A stretch of DNA of 43,983 nucleotides from contig CANPXW010000010.1 of NCBI GenBank assembly GCA_947587025.1, positions 1 to 43,983 on the forward strand. Direction: 5' to 3'. Source of the stretch: an uncultured Oscillospiraceae bacterium. GTDB taxonomy: Bacteria; Bacillota; Clostridia; Oscillospirales; Oscillospiraceae. Each line of letters opens with the position of its first letter. Within the stretch, counting starts at the first letter, position 1. The translations under genes and the position numbers were made by a program. A model generated the notes under the pieces. The model was not told where the DNA came from. It did no database searches and saw only the letters and a list, made by a program, of their open reading frames with translations. Positions 1 to 8,595 of this stretch are shown piece after piece.

Positions 1-717
<717 letters not shown>

Positions 718-742
718 AAAATCCAGCCTGACTCCAAAAGCT

Positions 743-772
743 GTATAAATTGGTGTTTCCAGGGCCACAATA
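743..772 (+). promoter_or_regulatory. Sigma-F-like promoter candidate for the SpoIIQ-like gene
   Basis: GTATA at 743-747, then 15 bases, then GGCCACAATA at 763-772. This fits the forespore sigma-F pattern GYATA-N15/16-GGnnAnAnTn. In Bacillus subtilis spoIIQ is a classic sigma-F target, so the match fits the gene it precedes. Predicted transcription would start near 779, inside the right arm of the eno terminator, so the spoIIQ-like mRNA would not form that hairpin. This is a motif match by eye only. Confidence 0.5.
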
Positions 773-796
773 GCCCTTGGAAACACCAATTTTTTT
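748..796 (+). terminator. Rho-independent terminator of eno
   Basis: The left arm AATTGGTGTTTCCAGGGC and the right arm GCCCTTGGAAACACCAATT pair along almost their whole length, with one bulged A. The loop is CACAATA and a T run follows. The loop also carries the -10 of a sigma-F-like promoter for the next gene. Confidence 0.9.
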
Positions 797-811
797 GGAG
801 GGTCAAAACAG

Positions 812-1582
812 ATGGAAAACAAGCACGGGTCCGGCGCCAAGGCCGGCTCCCTGGGGGAAAAGGGCTTCTACATAGTCCTTTTCCTGTGCGCGGCGGTGAT
901 CGGCGTGTCCGCATGGATGCTGCTGACCGACGTGGGGACTAATGTAGAAAACGAAGCAGTAAAAACCGTTATGAGCGTGCCTGAAGCGGCGCCGACCATG
1001 CTGCCGGCGATGGAGCCGGTGACGCAGCCGGAGGAGGAGACAGCCTCCGCGACGGAGGCGGAGCAGGGCAGCCAGCCGGAGCAGGATGAACAGCCGGAGA
1101 CCCTGGAGGACACGGCGGCAGAGGAGGAGCCTCAGACCCAGGAGGTGTTCTCCGACGGCACGGTCAGCTACGTCTGGCCCGTGCAGGGCCAGGTGCAGCG
1201 GCCCTACTCTGTGGACAAGCTGCTGTACGACAGCACCATGGCCGACTGGCGCACCCACGACGGCATCGACATCGCCTGTGAACAGGGCGTTCCTGTGCTG
1301 GCGTCCGCTGCCGGCCTGGTGGTGGACGTGCGGGGAGACGATCTGCTGGGCACCGTGGTGGAGATCGACCACCGCAACGGCATCCACAGCGTCTATGCCA
1401 ACCTGGCGCCGGAGCCGACCGTGAAGGCCGGCGCGGAGGTGACCATGGGGCAGGTGATCGGCTCCGTGGGCAGCACTGCCCTGGGGGAGGTCAACCAGGT
1501 CAGCCATCTGCACTTTGCCATGCGGCAGGACGGCCTGACCACAGACCCCGGTCTCTATCTGCCCAGCGACTGGACGGAGTAA
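812..1582 (+). CDS. Membrane-anchored M23 (LytM) peptidase, SpoIIQ-like
   Basis: A 256-residue protein with a short cytoplasmic N-terminus, one membrane segment at about residues 18-38, a Glu/Gln/Ala-rich spacer to about 115, and a C-terminal M23/LytM domain. Zinc-ligand motifs are present: HDGID (H149, D153) and HLH (H232, H234), so the peptidase site looks intact. This resembles clostridial SpoIIQ, where the site is kept; in Bacillus SpoIIQ it is degenerate. SpoIIQ sits in the forespore membrane and binds SpoIIIAH across the engulfment space. The ATG at 812 follows GGAGG at 797-801. The sigma-F-like promoter just upstream supports a forespore role. The M23 call is firm. SpoIIQ itself is inferred from architecture and promoter, and a vegetative endopeptidase remains possible. 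A terminator follows at 1596. Confidence 0.8.
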   Translation: MENKHGSGAKAGSLGEKGFYIVLFLCAAVIGVSAWMLLTDVGTNVENEAVKTVMSVPEAAPTMLPAMEPVTQPEEETASATEAEQGSQPEQDEQPETLEDTAAEEEPQTQEVFSDGTVSYVWPVQGQVQRPYSVDKLLYDSTMADWRTHDGIDIACEQGVPVLASAAGLVVDVRGDDLLGTVVEIDHRNGIHSVYANLAPEPTVKAGAEVTMGQVIGSVGSTALGEVNQVSHLHFAMRQDGLTTDPGLYLPSDWTE

Positions 1583-1595
1583 AAAGAATATGGCC

Positions 1596-1633
1596 GCAGG
1601 CGGCGGGGAGAGGTCCCCGTCGCTTGCTTTTTT
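1596..1633 (+). terminator. Rho-independent terminator
   Basis: GCAGGCGGCGGGGA pairs with TCCCCGTCGCTTGC (two G-U pairs) around a GAGG loop and is followed by six T. It ends the SpoIIQ-like transcript. Confidence 0.85.
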
Positions 1634-1702
1634 GGGTCGATTTGATTTGTTACAAATTATTTCATTTGGAATAAAAATTTTTAAGATTACGTAACAAATG
1701 TA

Positions 1703-1731
1703 TTGCAAGATTATGTTAAATCTGATAAAAT
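1703..1731 (+). promoter_or_regulatory. Sigma-A-type promoter for the M60 protease gene
   Basis: TTGCAA at 1703-1708, 17-base spacer, TAAAAT at 1726-1731, within a markedly AT-rich stretch (about 1640-1745) that contrasts with the GC-rich surroundings. The leader to the ATG at 1784 is about 45 bases and holds the ribosome site AGAGGTG. Confidence 0.65.
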
Positions 1732-1783
1732 ATAACATGATCTTGTCTGAGATCGTCAAGACCCAGGTAAAAGAGGTGCAGCC

Positions 1784-4700
1784 ATGAAAAGAACGATCGC
1801 GTTGATGCTTGCCTTGATCATGATCTGCAGCATCACTCTGCCCGCGTTCGCGGATGGCGAGCCGGATGCGGACGCCACGCCGGAGCCGGAGGTCACCGCT
1901 ACGCCGGAGCCGGAGCCGGAGGCTACCGCCACACCGGAGCCGGAGGCCACCACTGTGCCGGAACCGGAAGCCACTGCCACGCCGGAACCGGAGGCCACCG
2001 TCGTGCCGGAACCGGAGGCCACTGCCACGCCGGAACCGGAGGCCACTGCCACGCCGGAGCCGGAAGCCACCGCCACGCCGGAGCCGGAGGCGACCGCTGC
2101 GCCGGAGCCGAGTCCCAGCGCCACGCCGGAGCCGGAGCTGCTGCTCGCGATGGCCGGCCTGGAGGACGTGTACGCGACGGTCGGCAGACTGGATCTCTCC
2201 ATCCACAAGGCGATGGACCCCGACGGCGTCACGCCCGCGTTCACTGTCACGCTGGCGCGGGACGGCGCGTCCGGGGAGCAGAAGAGCGTGCCCGCCGACG
2301 GCGGCACGTACAGCTTTTCCGTCGCTGAGGAGGCCGACTATGTGCTGAGCGTATGCGCGCCCGGCTTCGCGGCCTATACGCAGACCATACATATCTCTCT
2401 GGGCGAGTGCGCCCGTATCATGCTCCTGACCGGCAAAGTGGCCGGCTATGAGAGCAAGGCCCATCCCGGCGTGCTGCAGATCGGCGACGTGAACGGCGAC
2501 GGCGCGGTGAACGATGCGGATCGGGGGCCGATGATGCGCTCTGTGGCGGCGGGAGCCGCTGTAGACGGCTGCTGCGCCGATCTGAACATGGACGGCAGGG
2601 TGGACCTGGCCGACGCGGAATATCTGGCCCGAGGGCTGGACGTGGGCGGGATGGACGCCGACGCGCGTCTGGCCACCGTGGAGCGCTTCATCCCGGCGGA
2701 TATGATCAAGCCCGCTGTGTCGGAGAACACGGCCGTCACCGGCAATGTGGACGATCTGCTGCGGGACAACGGCCAGTCCGTCCAGTTCGGCACGGCCGAC
2801 GGCCAGCCCATCTCCCCGGAGGCGCCGGTACAGGTGTCCTTCGCCGTGCCCGACAAGGCCAAGACAGACGTCATCCTTCTGGAGGACACCAACATCGCCA
2901 ACGGCGAGATACTCATCACATATTTTGACGAGGCGCTGGGCATGGAGGTCGTGGCCAAGGGCGTCATCGGCCAGCCTGTGGTCTACGCGCCCGCTGCGGT
3001 GATCGCCGCGCCTGTCACCGCCGCCCAGACCGAGATGACTGTCCCGGCGGCGGAGCCGGAGCAGACCCAGGAGCCGCTGCCGGAGCCCGTTGCCGTAACG
3101 GAGACGGAGGAACCGGGGGCCGAGATCATCGCCGAGCCCATCGTGCCCGCCGCCATGTCCCCCTGGGTGCTGCGCCGCTCATCCGGCGCGACGATGCTGT
3201 CCGCGCCCATCGTCACCGGCACGGTGGAGGTGGTGCCGGACGGCGCCGGCAACTTCACGGTGAAGCTGGGCGGTCAGAAGGCCGTCAAGCGGGTCACGCT
3301 GACCATCACCTCTACATCGGACGAGCTCGACCTGGCGGAGATCTCGCAGGTGGAGTTCGTCAACGGCATGGAGAACCGCATCTCCGAGCCAGCGCTGGAC
3401 ATCCCCGTCATGAACGCGCCCGCCGGCGGCAGCCGTCAGTTCACCATCTCCTGGCAGCCCTGCCAGAACATCACCGGCTATGAGGTGCGCGTCAGCGACG
3501 GCGTGCACGCGCCGGAGACATACTCTCTGACCGGTACCAGCCTGACCGTGACGAACTTCAACAAGGACGAGGTGCTCAACTATACCACCTACACGGCCCA
3601 GGTGCGCTCCGTCAACGGCTCCTGGACGAGCCCTGACTGGTCCGCCGCCGTCTCCGTGACGCCTAAGCCCACGGGCGCGCCGGACAAGCCGGACAACGTA
3701 AAGGCGACCGGCGCTTATCAGAGCGTCGTGGTCTCCTGGAAGAACATGAAGGACACCACGTCCTATGACCTCTACTACAAGGCGGAGACCGAGGCCCAAT
3801 ACAGCAAGGTGCCCGATCTGACCGTGACCAGCTACACCATCGGCGGGCTGGACAGCTCCAAACCGACCAATTATATGGTCTACGTGATCGGCAAAAACGA
3901 GATAGGCCAGAGCGCCCCGTCCATGCTGGCCAGCGCCAGGACCGTCACCCTCGCGCCGCCTGAGATGAGCCGGTTCAATCTGATCAACCGCAGCGCCAGC
4001 GGCGTTCCCGGCCCATACCACATCGAATCCGCCGCGCAGAGCAGCGGTACGATGCTCTCCAGCTCCATGGACAGCGGCGCGGGCACCGCCTGGGGCACGG
4101 TGGACGGAGACCCCGCGTCCTACTACGACCGGCACACCTGGGACGACGGCGGCTACAACGGCAGCCTGGGCTCCCATCTCGGCCTGACCTACACCTTCGA
4201 CGGCGTATATAAGATCGACACCATCGGCATGATGAGCGCCGTGGACGCCGGCATGGACTATACCTACATCCAGCTGCGCTGGTGGGAAGGCGCCGGCACG
4301 GAGCATTTCATCGACCGCAGCCAGATGTATTCCGAAAAGCGCACCGACGCCGAAGGGCGGCACTACTTCTTCATCCGCCTGCCCGGTCCGGTAGAGGCGA
4401 AGAAGATACAGATCGGCACGGCACGCTACTGGGCGGGGAACAACCGCATCAACGTCTCCGAGGTGTACTTCTATAAGTACGACAGCCTCAAGCAGGAGCT
4501 CAATGCGTTGTACACGGACGATCTGCACATGACCCTGGCGGATACCGTCACCGAGCAGCTGCTGGACCAGCTGCAGGCGCGCATCGAGTCCTCTGTGGAC
4601 GAGTTCGGTGAGGTGAACCCGGACAAGGCGCAGCTTCTGCGGGAGCTGGATACCGCCCGGCAGATATACAACGACCAGTTCAAGGGCCGCGTCATCCAGA

Positions 4701-7378
4701 TACATACCGGCATCACCGCCAGCGGCGACGAGCACGGCTTTGGCGGACTGAACGCCTGGCAGCCGCTGGGCGTCACGGCGGCGGCCGGCGAGAGCGTCAC
4801 CGTCTACGTGGGCAGCCCCGGTAAAAAAACCGGCAGCGGCACCAATCTGCAGCTGGTGGCCACCCAGTACCACGCCGAGTCCAGCGCTATGAGCAAGGTG
4901 CTGCTCAACCTGAAGGTGGGCGCCAACGAGATCAAACTGCCCAAGATATGGACCACCACCGGCGTGGAGTCCGGCGGCGCGCTGTACGTGCAGTATACCG
5001 GCGGAGCCGGCTCTTCGGAGCAGTACGCCGTGCGCGTCAGCGGCGGCGTGGCCGTGCCCGTACTGGACCTTTACAAGGTGACGGACCCCGGCGAGCGCTC
5101 CGCCCGCACGGCGGACTATCTCAGCCAGCTCGGCGCCTACGCCGCCGGCATCCAGGCCAAGCACGCCGAGGTGCATCAGGGCGAGGGAGCCGTCAGCGTG
5201 GAGGTCAACTATGACTACAGCGAGCGCGACTGCATCCTGGGCGCCACCGACATCATGCTGGACACCATGATGCTGTCCATCCCGGCACAGCAGGTGCTGG
5301 CCGGCTGCGGCGGCGACGCGGTCAGGCTGCTGGCATCCCTCAACGCCATGGAGAACATGATGGCCCTGTTCTATCAGCACAAGGGCCTGAACGCGGCCGC
5401 GCCCGACGCCGTGGACCGCATCCCCAACCGGCACCTGAATATCCGCTACCAGCGGATGTTCTCCGGCGCGTTCATGTACGCCTCCGGCGACCACATCGGC
5501 ATCGAGTGGCCCGAGACGGCGGGCATTGCCGGCTGCGGCGGCGTGACCGCCGACGCCAACGGCCTGTACCAGAGCGGCAATTACTTCGGCTGGGGCATCG
5601 CCCATGAGATCGGCCACGACATCAACCAGGGCACCTACGCCATCGCGGAGGTCACCAACAACTACTTCGCCGTGCTGGCCCAGGCCCAGGACAGCAACGG
5701 CTCTGTCCGCTTCGAGTACCCGAAGGTATACGAGAAGGTGACCAGCGGCACGAAGGGCAGCGCCGGCAACGTATTCACCCAGCTGGCTATGTACTGGCAG
5801 CTGCACCTGGCCTACGATAAGGGCTATAACTTCAAGACCTACGCCGACTACGACCAGCAGCTGGCCAGCCTGTTCTGGGCCCGTGTGGACACCTATGCCC
5901 GCACGCCTTCCAAAGCGCCTGGAAAGCTGACGCTGGAGGGAGCGGATATGGACCAGCGGCTGATGCGGCTGTGCTGCGCGGCGGCTCAGAAGGACATCCT
6001 GGACTTCTTCGTGCGCTGGGGCAAGACCCCGGACGAGGGCACCGCCGCCTACGCCTCCCAGTTCGAGAAGGAGACGCGCGCCATCTGGTACGTGTGCGAC
6101 GACTCCCGCCGCTATACCATCGAGCACAGCGGACCCAGCCGCCTGAATGCCGACGGCTCCACCCAGGCCGTGGGGCAGATCACCGCTGCGGCGGACGCCG
6201 GCCAGACCAACCGGGTGGACATCTCCATCGCGCCCGGTGGCGTTGTCGCCCCGGAGGAGGTGCTGGGCTACGAGATCGTCCGCTGCACCATCGCCGGCGG
6301 CAAGGTGGAGCGCAGGACCGTGGGCTTCACCACGGACGGCTCCTTCACCGATGTGGTGACCGCCATGAACAACCGGGCGGTCTACTATGAGATCACCCTG
6401 GTGGACAAATATCTTGAGCGCTCCGCGCCCGCTGTCACCGGCACGGTGAAGATCCAGCACGAGGGCGATCTGGACAAGTCCGGCTGGACCGTCACCACCG
6501 ATGGACTGAAGGCGGATCCCATCCTGAGCGGCGGCACCAGCGCCGACGACCCGGAGCAGATCACCGAGGACGCCGCCGTGCTGCTGGCCGACAACAGGGC
6601 CGACACGGTCTACAGCGCTCTTGTGGAGAAGGACGGGGCCAGCATCCAGATAAGCTTCGGCCAGACCCAGGTCATCAGCGGCTTCCGCTACAGCGCCGGC
6701 GGCGCGGCCATCGGCGGCTATGTGATGGACGTGCGGCAGAACGGCCAGTGGCTCCGTGCCGCCGAGGGCACGCTGGGCAGCGACAAGACCGTCTACTTTG
6801 CCAACCCCGACGGAAAGTATGTGAGCACCTACAGCGCCGACGCCATGCGACTGACTCTGACCGGCCAGGCGGGACAGACGGTCTCGGCGGCGGAGCTGAC
6901 GGCGCTGGGGCTGACCGGCGACAACGTGGACTTCCGCTACGGCGGCGGCAGCGCTGTCATCGGCTACCTGAGCGAGGCGTATAAATACGGCGACGAGCCG
7001 GGCGACTATATCCCCAAGGGCTCGCTGGTGTTCACCGGGAGCTATAAGGGCAACGCGGCTTACAACACGGTGGTGCTCTATGACCAGAACGGCGGCATCG
7101 TGGCGGGCAGGGGCGCCGACGGCACGCAGCGGGCCTATCAGACCATCATGGCGGATCTGCCCGACACCGGCAGCATCCAGGACGTGGCCGACGGCTTCTG
7201 GGTCTACTGGATACAGCCGGAGGACCTGACGATGGACTTCGCGCTGCCGCAAAAGGTGCGCGTGGAGCTGTACCGCGTCAACGACGCTATGAACAACGAG
7301 GGCCATCGGCTGGTGAGCGACTCCATGTTCGTGGATATGCCGCAGCCCCTTGGCAGCATCACTCTCGGCAACGGCTGA
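1784..7378 (+). CDS. Secreted dockerin-bearing M60-like zinc metalloprotease (mucinase type)
   Basis: A 1864-residue exported protein. Domains in order: Sec signal peptide (1-24, ending PAFADG); Pro-Glu-Ala-Thr repeat linker (31-118); a beta-rich module of carboxypeptidase-regulatory type (about 125-220); a type I-like dockerin (about 230-286) with two calcium loops, D235-N237-D239-N243-D246 and D266-N268-D270-D274-D277; a second Pro/Glu-rich stretch; two fibronectin type III domains (about 540-626 and 633-720); a discoidin/CBM32-like domain (about 755-898); an M60-like peptidase (about 970-1430) with H1274-E-I-G-H1278 and E1289; and a further discoidin-like module (about 1570-1720). M60-like enzymes with CBM32 domains cleave O-glycosylated mucin-type proteins, so a host glycoprotein target is inferred. 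There is no wall-sorting signal of its own. The next gene, 23 bases on, encodes a cohesin-like surface anchor. Confidence 0.88.
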   Translation: MKRTIALMLALIMICSITLPAFADGEPDADATPEPEVTATPEPEPEATATPEPEATTVPEPEATATPEPEATVVPEPEATATPEPEATATPEPEATATPEPEATAAPEPSPSATPEPELLLAMAGLEDVYATVGRLDLSIHKAMDPDGVTPAFTVTLARDGASGEQKSVPADGGTYSFSVAEEADYVLSVCAPGFAAYTQTIHISLGECARIMLLTGKVAGYESKAHPGVLQIGDVNGDGAVNDADRGPMMRSVAAGAAVDGCCADLNMDGRVDLADAEYLARGLDVGGMDADARLATVERFIPADMIKPAVSENTAVTGNVDDLLRDNGQSVQFGTADGQPISPEAPVQVSFAVPDKAKTDVILLEDTNIANGEILITYFDEALGMEVVAKGVIGQPVVYAPAAVIAAPVTAAQTEMTVPAAEPEQTQEPLPEPVAVTETEEPGAEIIAEPIVPAAMSPWVLRRSSGATMLSAPIVTGTVEVVPDGAGNFTVKLGGQKAVKRVTLTITSTSDELDLAEISQVEFVNGMENRISEPALDIPVMNAPAGGSRQFTISWQPCQNITGYEVRVSDGVHAPETYSLTGTSLTVTNFNKDEVLNYTTYTAQVRSVNGSWTSPDWSAAVSVTPKPTGAPDKPDNVKATGAYQSVVVSWKNMKDTTSYDLYYKAETEAQYSKVPDLTVTSYTIGGLDSSKPTNYMVYVIGKNEIGQSAPSMLASARTVTLAPPEMSRFNLINRSASGVPGPYHIESAAQSSGTMLSSSMDSGAGTAWGTVDGDPASYYDRHTWDDGGYNGSLGSHLGLTYTFDGVYKIDTIGMMSAVDAGMDYTYIQLRWWEGAGTEHFIDRSQMYSEKRTDAEGRHYFFIRLPGPVEAKKIQIGTARYWAGNNRINVSEVYFYKYDSLKQELNALYTDDLHMTLADTVTEQLLDQLQARIESSVDEFGEVNPDKAQLLRELDTARQIYNDQFKGRVIQIHTGITASGDEHGFGGLNAWQPLGVTAAAGESVTVYVGSPGKKTGSGTNLQLVATQYHAESSAMSKVLLNLKVGANEIKLPKIWTTTGVESGGALYVQYTGGAGSSEQYAVRVSGGVAVPVLDLYKVTDPGERSARTADYLSQLGAYAAGIQAKHAEVHQGEGAVSVEVNYDYSERDCILGATDIMLDTMMLSIPAQQVLAGCGGDAVRLLASLNAMENMMALFYQHKGLNAAAPDAVDRIPNRHLNIRYQRMFSGAFMYASGDHIGIEWPETAGIAGCGGVTADANGLYQSGNYFGWGIAHEIGHDINQGTYAIAEVTNNYFAVLAQAQDSNGSVRFEYPKVYEKVTSGTKGSAGNVFTQLAMYWQLHLAYDKGYNFKTYADYDQQLASLFWARVDTYARTPSKAPGKLTLEGADMDQRLMRLCCAAAQKDILDFFVRWGKTPDEGTAAYASQFEKETRAIWYVCDDSRRYTIEHSGPSRLNADGSTQAVGQITAAADAGQTNRVDISIAPGGVVAPEEVLGYEIVRCTIAGGKVERRTVGFTTDGSFTDVVTAMNNRAVYYEITLVDKYLERSAPAVTGTVKIQHEGDLDKSGWTVTTDGLKADPILSGGTSADDPEQITEDAAVLLADNRADTVYSALVEKDGASIQISFGQTQVISGFRYSAGGAAIGGYVMDVRQNGQWLRAAEGTLGSDKTVYFANPDGKYVSTYSADAMRLTLTGQAGQTVSAAELTALGLTGDNVDFRYGGGSAVIGYLSEAYKYGDEPGDYIPKGSLVFTGSYKGNAAYNTVVLYDQNGGIVAGRGADGTQRAYQTIMADLPDTGSIQDVADGFWVYWIQPEDLTMDFALPQKVRVELYRVNDAMNNEGHRLVSDSMFVDMPQPLGSITLGNG
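1874..2137 (+). repeat. In-frame 24-base tandem repeat encoding T-A-T-P-E-P-E-A units
   Basis: About eleven PEPE-containing units, most of them the octapeptide T-[A/T/V]-[T/A/V]-P-E-P-E-A, encoded by a 24-base unit such as GCCACTGCCACGCCGGAACC plus four bases. It codes for the flexible linker (residues 31-118) of the M60 protein. Unit number could vary by slippage. Confidence 0.9.
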
Positions 7379-7401
7379 GCCGGCCAGGGAAGGAGCAGAA
7401 C

Positions 7402-8538
7402 ATGACCAAGACTTTTTTCAAAACGCTCTGGACGATCGCGGTCCTGCTGTCGCTGCTGTTGCTGCTGACGCCCCCGGCGCTGGCCGCCGGCGTGGACGCG
7501 GGCACGGACGCCATCGAGGTCTCCCCGGACGGGACCGTCACCCTTCTCTCCGGCCACATCGCCGGAGAGGGGGTGTCCTCGGTGCAGTTCCAGCTGCGCA
7601 CGGAGGGGGACGTGCAGTTCTCCTTCGCCGGCGATATAGCCGGGGGTTATCTGACCAACTGCGTCGCCGGCGACGGGACCCTGGACGTGTATATCGCCGG
7701 CACGGCCCCGCTGATGCAGCCGGGATACACCAGCCGCGTTTTGGGCACTGTCAGTCCGGCGGACAAGGCGCAGCCCGTGCAGTCCTCTCTGCGCTACGTA
7801 TACGGCGTCAACACGGTCGCCCAGAACGTGAGCCTGGGCCCCGAGGCGGAGAGCGGCGAGCCCAAGGCACAGCTGCAGAGCGTGCTGGACGCCGCCAACG
7901 CGATGTTCTCCGCTGAGAACAAGTATTCCGAGGAGAGCTGGGCAAAGCTCAACGCCGCCATCGACGAGATAGTAAGGCTTCTGGAGAGCGATGCCGTGAC
8001 CCAGGAGCAGGTGAACGACGCCATCAAGGCGTACAATCAGGCGTGCATCGACCTGGTGATCGTCGGCTCGGACGATCTGGGCGCGGTGCTGGAGTCCGCC
8101 AGAGCCATCGACGCGTCCCTGTACACGCCGAACAGCTACAGCGTTCTTGCCGACGCGATAAGCGCGGCGGAGACTGTCCTGGCGAAGGGCGACGGCGCCG
8201 GGCCCGAAGAGGTAGAGCAGGCGATAAGCGCGCTGCGCGCGGCCATGGAGGGGCTGGTGTCCCAGCAAAGCGCCGACGGCAGCGGCGGCGTCATCGGAGA
8301 CGGCGCCGATAACGGCACGATGCTGCGCTCCGCGCCCGCCCCCGAGCAGGGCGGCGGGACAGGCGACGGCGGTGATGGCTCCGGCAGCGGCAGCTCCGGT
8401 ACCCAGGCGACCACATCTGCGGGCTCCGTCATCCCCGCCACCGGCGACGAGACGGACTTGGCGCCCTGGCTGGCGGTGATGTGCCTGTGCGGCGGACTGC
8501 TGGCGGTGCTGCTGCGCCGCGTCAGAACGCAGGGATGA
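7402..8538 (+). CDS. Cell-wall-anchored cohesin-like/FIVAR surface protein (putative scaffoldin anchor)
   Basis: A 378-residue protein with signal peptide (1-29, ending ALAAG) and a beta-strand domain at about 36-140 with cohesin-like features: GEGVSSVQFQLRTEGDVQF, then LDVYIAGTAPL and VLGTVSPAD. Two helical FIVAR-type modules follow (about 157-219 and 226-286), then a Gly/Ser-rich spacer and a sorting signal. The signal is I344-P-A-T-G348, then a hydrophobic segment and a basic tail (RRVRTQG), as expected for sortase attachment. Cohesins bind dockerins, and the gene just upstream encodes a dockerin protease, so the inferred job is to hold that enzyme on the wall. The ATG at 7402 follows AAGGAG. 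FIVAR plus cohesin/dockerin modules also occur in Clostridium perfringens secreted glycosidases. The cohesin call is by pattern, not by search; another beta-sandwich adhesin fold is the main alternative. Confidence 0.7.
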   Translation: MTKTFFKTLWTIAVLLSLLLLLTPPALAAGVDAGTDAIEVSPDGTVTLLSGHIAGEGVSSVQFQLRTEGDVQFSFAGDIAGGYLTNCVAGDGTLDVYIAGTAPLMQPGYTSRVLGTVSPADKAQPVQSSLRYVYGVNTVAQNVSLGPEAESGEPKAQLQSVLDAANAMFSAENKYSEESWAKLNAAIDEIVRLLESDAVTQEQVNDAIKAYNQACIDLVIVGSDDLGAVLESARAIDASLYTPNSYSVLADAISAAETVLAKGDGAGPEEVEQAISALRAAMEGLVSQQSADGSGGVIGDGADNGTMLRSAPAPEQGGGTGDGGDGSGSGSSGTQATTSAGSVIPATGDETDLAPWLAVMCLCGGLLAVLLRRVRTQG

Positions 8539-8552
8539 GAGGATAAGAAAAT

Positions 8553-8581
8553 CGGCCCCGGAGCGCAACGCTCCGGGGCCG
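8553..8581. terminator. Bidirectional terminator between convergent genes
   Basis: A perfect 13-bp stem, CGGCCCCGGAGCG/CGCTCCGGGGCCG, with loop CAA lies between the cohesin-like gene (+) and the exonuclease gene (-). T-rich bases follow on both strands, though neither T run is long. Confidence 0.75.
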
Positions 8582-8595
8582 TGTCTTTATATAGT

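Noticed and set aside
1640-1745. AT-rich stretch as a sign of recent gene transfer of the M60 locus
   Set aside because: The stretch is a normal promoter region; the coding parts have the same GC-rich codon use as their neighbours, and no mobile-element ends or repeats flank the locus.
1874-2137. Regular 24-base repeats suggestive of CRISPR
   Set aside because: There are no unique spacers; the repeat is contiguous and codes for the PEPE linker.
3179-7306. Long open frame of 1375 codons on the minus strand
   Set aside because: It is exactly antisense to the M60 protease gene, has low-complexity Val/Gly/Ala/His/Arg-rich translation and no domain. Codon bias in GC-rich DNA opens such shadow frames; the same applies to 803-2464 and 7204-8568 minus, and to other long antisense frames.
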